Origin: an uncultured Eubacteriales bacterium
GTDB taxonomy: Bacteria; Bacillota; Clostridia; Oscillospirales; Oscillospiraceae
Length of the DNA: 26,845 nucleotides
Direction of reading: 5' to 3'
NCBI GenBank assembly: GCA_900550585.1
Contig: URST01000018.1
Location: forward strand, 1 to 26,845
Shown here: positions 22,406-26,845 of the stretch, piece by piece
How the letters are laid out: every line of letters begins with the position of its first letter
How positions within the stretch are numbered: position 1 is the first letter of the stretch
Position numbers and translations under genes: made by a program
Notes under the pieces: generated by a model
What the model was told of the DNA's origin: nothing
The model's input: only the letters and a program-made list of their open reading frames with translations
Databases searched by the model: none

Positions 22406-23341
22406 ATGATCTCTTTCCTGCAGCTCCGCTATTTTCAGGCGCTGGCAGAGGAACAGCATCTGACCCGCACGGCGGAAAAACTCTACATCTCGCAAACGAC
22501 GCTGTCCACCATGATCTCCCGCCTGGAGCGGGAACTGGGGGTGCGCCTGTTTGACCGGCAGGGCGGCGGCCTGCGGCTGAACAAATGCGGAAAGGAATAT
22601 CTGCAGTATGTGAACGGCGCGCTGTTGATGCTGGCCGACGGAGAAAAGGCCGTCCGGATGCTGGGGCGGCCGGAGGATACCGACACACTTTCGCTGGCGG
22701 TGAGCGGCACCAACGCCTGGGGGGACACCATCATCGACTTTCAGCGAACACATCCGGCGTACCGGATCACCCAGCAGAGCGAGGCCATGCCCGCCCTGCT
22801 GGACAATCTGCTGTCCGGACGGCTGGACATGGCGCTGGTGGGCGTGGGCGACCTGCAAGACAGCCATCTGGAGCATCTGGTGCTGCAGGAGGGGCGTATC
22901 CTTGCGTGTCTCCCCCGCGGCCATCGGCTGGAGGGCCGTGGGGCGCTTCATCTATCAGACCTGCGGGAGGAGCCGATCATCTCCACCCTCCGCGGCCTGC
23001 CCTACACCGCTTTCTGCATGGATATGTTCCGCCAGGCCGGTGTGACGCCCCGCATCGCGGCGGAGTGTGATTACCCCATGCGTCCCCGCCTGCTGAACAG
23101 CGGCTTGGGGATCGCCCTGCTGTACGGGCCTTCGCTGGAGCAGCCGGTGGTGGCGGAGATGTTTCGCCCCTTCCCCTGCATCCCCCTTATGGATGACTGT
23201 GCCGTGCGCCGTCTGGCTCTGTTCTGGCGCGGCGGGCGGCGGCTTACCCCCGCCATGCGGGACTTTATCGCTTTTCTGAAGGCCCGTTATCCCCTGCCGG
23301 CACAGCAGGCACCGGATGGGGCCGATGCGCGGCACGACTGA
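22406..23341 (+). CDS. LysR-family transcriptional regulator
   Basis: This 311-residue regulator has a typical N-terminal winged helix (LQLRYFQALAEEQHLTRTAE then LYISQTTLSTMISRLERELG, about residues 4-45) and the C-terminal effector-binding domain. I chose ATG 22406 (MISFLQLRYF) because GGAGG lies seven bases upstream; ATG 22400 is too close to that site. It is divergent from the dehydratase gene, the classic layout in which a LysR protein activates its neighbour in response to a pathway metabolite and represses itself. A terminator follows 33 bases after the stop. Confidence 0.93.
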   Translation: MISFLQLRYFQALAEEQHLTRTAEKLYISQTTLSTMISRLERELGVRLFDRQGGGLRLNKCGKEYLQYVNGALLMLADGEKAVRMLGRPEDTDTLSLAVSGTNAWGDTIIDFQRTHPAYRITQQSEAMPALLDNLLSGRLDMALVGVGDLQDSHLEHLVLQEGRILACLPRGHRLEGRGALHLSDLREEPIISTLRGLPYTAFCMDMFRQAGVTPRIAAECDYPMRPRLLNSGLGIALLYGPSLEQPVVAEMFRPFPCIPLMDDCAVRRLALFWRGGRRLTPAMRDFIAFLKARYPLPAQQAPDGADARHD

Positions 23342-23373
23342 ACAAGGCGGCGCCGGTACTGCCGGCCCGTGAA

Positions 23374-23410
23374 AAAGCCCCGCCCTTTCCATGCGAAAGG
23401 GCGGGGCTTT
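23374..23410. terminator. Terminator between lysR and the small minus-strand gene
   Basis: AAAGCCCCGCCCTTT (23374-23388) pairs perfectly with 23396-23410 across a seven-base loop. A-rich sequence on the left and TTT on the right make it able to stop transcription from both sides. Confidence 0.9.
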
Positions 23411-23418
23411 CCGTGTGC

Positions 23419-23643
23419 TTACACCGTGGCGTCCAGCGGGATGCGCTGGCGGCCCACCTGCACCCAGTGGACGCGGACGGCACCGGAGTCCTGCTCCGTG
23501 GCGCAGAAGCCCACGCCGTCCATGGCGCCCTCCACGGGGACGCCGCCGCTGAACAGCGCCGCGAACCGGCGGATGTAGCCCAGCAGATCGCGGATGACGG
23601 TGGTGGGGAGATCCGGCTCCAGATAGTCAAAAAACTTATGCAT
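23419..23643 (-). CDS. Small hypothetical protein (74 residues)
   Basis: I do not recognise this protein. From ATG 23643 it reads MHKFFDYLEPDLPTTVIRDL at the start and ends in WVQVGRQRIPLDATV. The start has GGGAGG eight bases upstream. An in-frame ATG at 23688 would add 15 charged residues (MKQKKFHDMFREEF) and has a weaker GGAAGAG site. No membrane segment or signal peptide is visible; the single Cys is at about residue 47. The gene is alone, between a terminator and a divergent promoter region, which supports it being real. The good ribosome site and isolated transcription unit are the main evidence. Confidence 0.65.
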   Translation of the reverse strand: MHKFFDYLEPDLPTTVIRDLLGYIRRFAALFSGGVPVEGAMDGVGFCATEQDSGAVRVHWVQVGRQRIPLDATV

Positions 23644-23712
23644 GATGAATTCCTCCCTGAACATATCATGAAATTTTTTCTGCTTCATGTTCTCTTCCGT
23701 GTCAGTGTAGCC

Positions 23713-23718
23713 ATCATA
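23713..23718 (-). promoter_or_regulatory. Possible promoter of the small minus-strand gene
   Basis: On the minus strand TGG TATGAT gives an extended -10 (ATCATA at 23713-23718). The -35 region (GTTTTT) is poor. A start near 23706 would fit either candidate ATG. Confidence 0.45.
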
Positions 23719-23759
23719 CCAAGAGAAGTGTCCCGAAAAACGGACAGTGCGTGCCGGGC

Positions 23760-23788
23760 TTGTGCTTTTTGCGGCGGCGTGATACAAT
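23760..23788 (+). promoter_or_regulatory. Promoter of the FrhB-like/queH pair
   Basis: TTGTGC (23760-23765) and TACAAT (23783-23788) are 17 bases apart, with TGA directly before the -10 (extended -10). The start would be near 23795, about 28 bases before the GTG start codon. Confidence 0.75.
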
Positions 23789-23822
23789 ACGGACAAAGAA
23801 ACAGGTCAGGAGGCGGGACACC

Positions 23823-24992
23823 GTGACAGAGACTGTGAATATGCCCCAGCTGGCGGTCCATGACCGCTGCACCGGATGCGGCGCGTGCAGCAGCGGTTGC
23901 CCAAAGGGGGCCATCCGCATGGTGCCGGACAGGGAGGGGTTCCTCTATCCGGAGATAACGGACGGCTGCGTCCAGTGCGGCCACTGTGCCCATGTGTGCC
24001 CGGTGCAGAAGCAGCGGGAGCACCGCACGGCGCCCCAGGTGTTCGCCGTGTGGAGCCGGGACGAGGCCGTGCGGCAGGCGTCCACCTGCGGCGGCGCGTT
24101 TTCGGCGCTGGCGGAGTATGTGCTGGAGGGCGGCGGCGTGGTGTTCGGCGCGGCGCTGGACCGGGAGCTGCGGGTGGTGCATACGGCGGTGAAGAACGTC
24201 CATGACCTGCCCCGGCTGCGGGGCATGAAGCCGGTGCAGAGCGACATCGGCGACGCCTATCAGCAGGTGCGGCTGTATCTGGACCAGGGACGGCAGGTGC
24301 TGTTTTCCGGCACGCCCTGTCAGGTGGACGGGCTGTACCGCTATCTGGGAGAGCACCCGGAGCGGCTGCTGACCTGCGACATGGCCTGCGGCGGCGTGTG
24401 CAGCCCCGGTGTGTGGGCGCAGCTGGTGAAGTCCATGGCCTACGTCAAGCAGCGCCGTCCCACGGCGGTGGAGTTCTGCGGCAAGCTCACCGGCGACCGG
24501 GAGCGGCGGTTCCGGGTGCAGTTCGAGGGCGGCGGCCGCTATGACGCGCCCATGGGCAAGTGCGAGCTGGGCCGGGGCATCGCCCGGCGGCTTTTCATGC
24601 GTCCCGCCTGCCATCACTGCACCTACGCCACCACGGACCGGCCCGGCGACGTGACGCTGGGAGATTTCAGCGGCGGCAGCTTTGCCCCGGAGGAGAAAAA
24701 GAGCGGCGTGTCCATGCTGCTGATCAATACCGTCAAGGGCGCGCAGGTGTTCGATATACTGCCGCTGGAGAAGCAGCACCGGACGCTGGAGGAGGCCGCG
24801 GCCTGCTGCGCCGCCCTGCGGGAGCCGCCGGCGGCTCCGCTGGAGCGGGAGCAGTTCTTCCGTGCCATGGAGCAGCTGCCCTTCCAGCAGGTGCGCGCCC
24901 GGTTCCTCTCGGTGATGCAGCACCAGAGCGGCGGCGTGGCCGACCGCCTGCGCAGTCTTTTGAGCCGGGAGAAAAAGGAGAAGAAGGCATGA
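23823..24992 (+). CDS. Ferredoxin-fused FrhB-like (F420 hydrogenase/dehydrogenase beta subunit family) protein
   Basis: This 389-residue flavo-iron-sulfur protein begins with a two-cluster ferredoxin domain: C16, C19, C22, C26 in CTGCGACSSGC and C49, C52, C55, C59 in CVQCGHCAHVC. The FrhB N- and C-terminal domains follow, with STCGGAFSALAEYVL, LFSGTPCQVDGLYRYL and the Cys-rich MRPACHHCTYATTDRPGDVTLGD-type region, whose motif starts near residue 259. FrhB proteins move electrons through FAD to a deazaflavin or other acceptor, but in Clostridia the acceptor is usually unknown. I chose GTG 23823 because AGGAGG lies nine bases upstream. The stop overlaps queH as ATGA, so the two are coupled and this protein may supply electrons to QueH; this is inference. 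Confidence 0.88.
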   Translation: MTETVNMPQLAVHDRCTGCGACSSGCPKGAIRMVPDREGFLYPEITDGCVQCGHCAHVCPVQKQREHRTAPQVFAVWSRDEAVRQASTCGGAFSALAEYVLEGGGVVFGAALDRELRVVHTAVKNVHDLPRLRGMKPVQSDIGDAYQQVRLYLDQGRQVLFSGTPCQVDGLYRYLGEHPERLLTCDMACGGVCSPGVWAQLVKSMAYVKQRRPTAVEFCGKLTGDRERRFRVQFEGGGRYDAPMGKCELGRGIARRLFMRPACHHCTYATTDRPGDVTLGDFSGGSFAPEEKKSGVSMLLINTVKGAQVFDILPLEKQHRTLEEAAACCAALREPPAAPLEREQFFRAMEQLPFQQVRARFLSVMQHQSGGVADRLRSLLSREKKEKKA

Positions 24993-25555
24993 AAACGCTG
25001 ATGCACACCTGCTGCGCACCCTGCTCCGTGTCCTGTATCCAGCAGCTGCGGGGCGAGGGCATCGAGCCGGTGTCCTACTGGTTCAATCCCAACATCCACC
25101 CCTATCAGGAGTACAAGGCCCGGCGGGATACGCTGATGGCCTATGCCCCCGGTATCGGCATGGAGCTGATCGTGCAGGAGGACTACGGCCTGCGGGCGTT
25201 CTGCCGCCTGACGGCGGAGGATCTGGAGCACCGCTGCGGCAAATGCTACCGCCTGCGGCTGGAGCAGACGGCGCGGTACGCGGCGGACCACGGCTTTGAG
25301 AGCTTTACCAGCACGCTGTTCGTCAGTCCCTATCAGGACCACGAGCTGCTGCGGCGGACGGCGGAGGAACTGGCGGCGCAGTACGGCGTGGCGTTCCTGT
25401 ACAGGGATTTCCGCCCCGGCTTCCGGGAGGGGCAGCGGCAGGCAAGGGAGATGGGCTTCTATATGCAGAAATACTGCGGCTGCGTGTTCAGTGAGGAGGA
25501 GCGGTACGCCAAGGCCATTGCCCGGGACATGCAGGAACCGGAAAAGCACCTGTAA
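24989..25555 (+). CDS. queH: Epoxyqueuosine reductase QueH
   Basis: This 188-residue enzyme reduces epoxyqueuosine to queuosine in tRNA, the last step of queuosine synthesis in bacteria lacking QueG. The expected [4Fe-4S] cysteines are present: adjacent C8 and C9 in MHTCCAPC and C83 with C86 in HRCGKCYRLRLEQTA, matching the Cys pairs of the Thermotoga protein. A further pair, C163 and C165 in KYCGCVFSEEERY, is typical of the family. STLFVSPYQDHELL is another conserved stretch. It overlaps the FrhB-like gene by four bases and is followed by a terminator, so the two form one short operon. Confidence 0.93.
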   Translation: MKTLMHTCCAPCSVSCIQQLRGEGIEPVSYWFNPNIHPYQEYKARRDTLMAYAPGIGMELIVQEDYGLRAFCRLTAEDLEHRCGKCYRLRLEQTARYAADHGFESFTSTLFVSPYQDHELLRRTAEELAAQYGVAFLYRDFRPGFREGQRQAREMGFYMQKYCGCVFSEEERYAKAIARDMQEPEKHL

Positions 25556-25561
25556 GCGGAG

Positions 25562-25597
25562 ACGGACACGGGGATAAGCGCCCTGTGCCCGTTTTTC
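25562..25597 (+). terminator. Terminator after queH
   Basis: Bases 25562-25573 pair with 25581-25592, with one mismatch and one G-U pair, followed by a T-run reaching 25596. It lies seven bases after the queH stop. Confidence 0.8.
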
Positions 25598-25710
25598 TGT
25601 GCAAAAAGGAGGAAAAACGTCAAAAAATGGGTGTACTTTTTCCAACGCCTGTGGTAAACTTTGCATAAGTCAATGAGCCCGCGGGGCGTGAAAACATGAG
25701 GAGGAGAGCT

Positions 25711-26845
25711 ATGAGGAAAGTCAAGAAAAACCTGACCGCGCTGCTGCTGGCGCTGGTCATGGCCCTGACGCTGCTGCCTGCCCAGGCGCTGGCGGCGGAG
25801 CACGGTACGGAGACGGCATCCGACGGCGCGCTGCTGGACGGCTATCTGTACCAGCTGGCAGGCATGGACATCGCCGACTATGAAAGGGGCTTCGACACGG
25901 CCGGCACACCGGCCATGTACGCCGCATCCGGGAACCTGACGGCGGCGGAGCGGGCGGTGTACAACACCCTGAAGGAGCAGCTGATCCTGATCGCCAACGG
26001 ACAGCGGAAGGACACGGAGATCCGGACCGAGGGCACGCTGCCGGATCAGACCTCGGCGGACAAGGTGCGGCAGGCACTGCTGGCGGATCTGCCGTATGCG
26101 CTGTACTGGCACGACAAGACGGTGGGCTTCGGCTATTCGTATATACCGAATAACGGCTGGAAGGACATTACGTTCAAATTCGCGGTGGCCGCGGAGTTCC
26201 GCGGCGGCAGCCTGTACACCACCAATATTCCCAACGTGCCGGCGGCGGTGGCGGCAGCCAAGCAGGTGGTATCCGCCAACCGCGGCAAGACCGACTATGG
26301 CAAGCTGCAGGCATACCGGCAGTATATCTGCGACCAGGTCTCCTACAACTCCAGCATCAACAAGGACACAGCCTACGGCAATCCCTGGCAGCTGCTGTGG
26401 GTGTTTGACGACGACGCCAGCACCAATGTGGTGTGCGAGGGCTACGCCAAGGCGTTCAAGTACCTGTGCGACCTGACGGAGGAGAGCAACGGCTGGATCG
26501 GCTCCGTGGAGACGCTGGACGTTACCGGCACGATGGGTGGCGGCAGCCATATGTGGAACGTGGTGCGCATCAACGGGACGAACTACCTGGCGGATGTGAC
26601 CAACTGCGATCAGGGGATGGTGGGTTACCCCACAAAGCTGTTCCTCTGCGGTATCCAGACCAAGGACAGCAGCATGTACCACCAGGATACCAAGACCAAG
26701 TATATCTACGACACCAACACCATAAACTCCTTCAAGGCGGCGGATCTGGCCGTCTCCGCCGCGGGCTTTGATCCCGGCACGGCGGCTGTGCCGGCAGACG
26801 TGAAGATGAGCAACGCCGTGGTCAGCGGCAATACCATCGTGGTGA
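25711..26845 (+). CDS. Secreted transglutaminase-like domain protein (3' truncated)
   Basis: The gene starts at 25711 with GGAGGAG just upstream and runs open through the right edge, giving 378 residues so far. A Sec signal peptide is clear: MRKVKKNLTALLLALVMALT, then a probable cleavage site after AQALA. The mature part contains a transglutaminase-like core with C242 in NVVCEGYAKAFKYLC, H280 in GGSHMWNVVRI and D295 in NYLADVTNC, the Cys-His-Asp triad in order. Such domains in Clostridia act as cell-surface proteases or cross-linking enzymes and often precede Ig-like or repeat domains. The start of such a tail may follow at about residue 350 (PADVKMSNAVVSGN), but is cut off. It has its own transcription unit after the queH terminator. 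Confidence 0.85.
   Translation, partial: MRKVKKNLTALLLALVMALTLLPAQALAAEHGTETASDGALLDGYLYQLAGMDIADYERGFDTAGTPAMYAASGNLTAAERAVYNTLKEQLILIANGQRKDTEIRTEGTLPDQTSADKVRQALLADLPYALYWHDKTVGFGYSYIPNNGWKDITFKFAVAAEFRGGSLYTTNIPNVPAAVAAAKQVVSANRGKTDYGKLQAYRQYICDQVSYNSSINKDTAYGNPWQLLWVFDDDASTNVVCEGYAKAFKYLCDLTEESNGWIGSVETLDVTGTMGGGSHMWNVVRINGTNYLADVTNCDQGMVGYPTKLFLCGIQTKDSSMYHQDTKTKYIYDTNTINSFKAADLAVSAAGFDPGTAAVPADVKMSNAVVSGNTIVV

Noticed and set aside
20455..22554. 699-codon plus-strand open frame opposite the dehydratase
   Set aside because: The minus-strand IlvD-family protein has all its motifs. The opposite frame is low complexity and runs through the LysR promoter.
1..26845. CRISPR arrays, tRNA or rRNA genes, transposases, phage genes and riboswitches
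   Set aside because: No spaced direct repeats, cloverleaf-like sequences, mobile-element proteins or long structured leaders were recognised on either strand.

Overview
The window looks like the chromosome of a GC-rich, anaerobic, Gram-positive gut-type bacterium, most likely a Clostridia/Oscillospiraceae relative. The evidence is a 4-hydroxybutyrate fermentation cluster, TTGACA/TATAAT promoters with extended -10 elements, strong AGGAGG ribosome sites, QueH-type queuosine synthesis and a ferredoxin-rich enzyme set. No tRNA, rRNA, CRISPR array, transposase or phage gene was seen. No gene-free stretch exceeds about 230 bases.

Region 1 (1-4104, +) is a 4-hydroxybutyrate to crotonyl-CoA segment: the 3' part of a 4-hydroxybutyrate dehydrogenase, 4-hydroxybutyryl-CoA dehydratase, a small NifU-like Fe-S protein, a cysteine-rich segment, and a 4-hydroxybutyrate CoA-transferase. 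The last two share one uninterrupted reading frame. Beyond a terminator lies a DASS-type anion transporter (4321-5760), convergent with rpoN (sigma-54, minus strand) across a long bidirectional terminator.

Region 2 (7388-20405) is the most distinctive part. An MTA/SAH-type deaminase gene (minus) diverges from a long plus-strand run: a CUT1 (maltose-type) ABC importer without its ATPase, a SIS-domain protein, a YjbQ protein, a nucleoside hydrolase, a DeoD-type purine nucleoside phosphorylase, a LacI regulator with its own promoter, a PfkB-type kinase, a uridine-phosphorylase-like protein, a second nucleoside hydrolase and a tandem-domain nucleoside deoxyribosyltransferase. Nearly every enzyme handles N-glycosidic (nucleoside) bonds or the sugars released from them, yet the importer is of a sugar class. 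Several enzymes carry altered signature residues: Asn for the catalytic Asp in the kinase, Arg for Met in the phosphorylase ribose motif, Ile for His in both hydrolases, and a lost Glu-x-x-His-Gly-Pro element in the SIS protein. I infer import and breakdown of an unusual nucleoside or other N-glycoside.

Region 3 (20542-23341) is an IlvD/Edd-family dehydratase gene (minus) divergent from a LysR-type regulator, with a perfect 24-bp palindrome and a LysR-type inverted repeat between them. Region 4 (23419-26845) holds a small unknown minus-strand gene, an FrhB-like ferredoxin-fused protein overlapping queH, and the 5' part of a secreted transglutaminase-like protein cut by the window edge.
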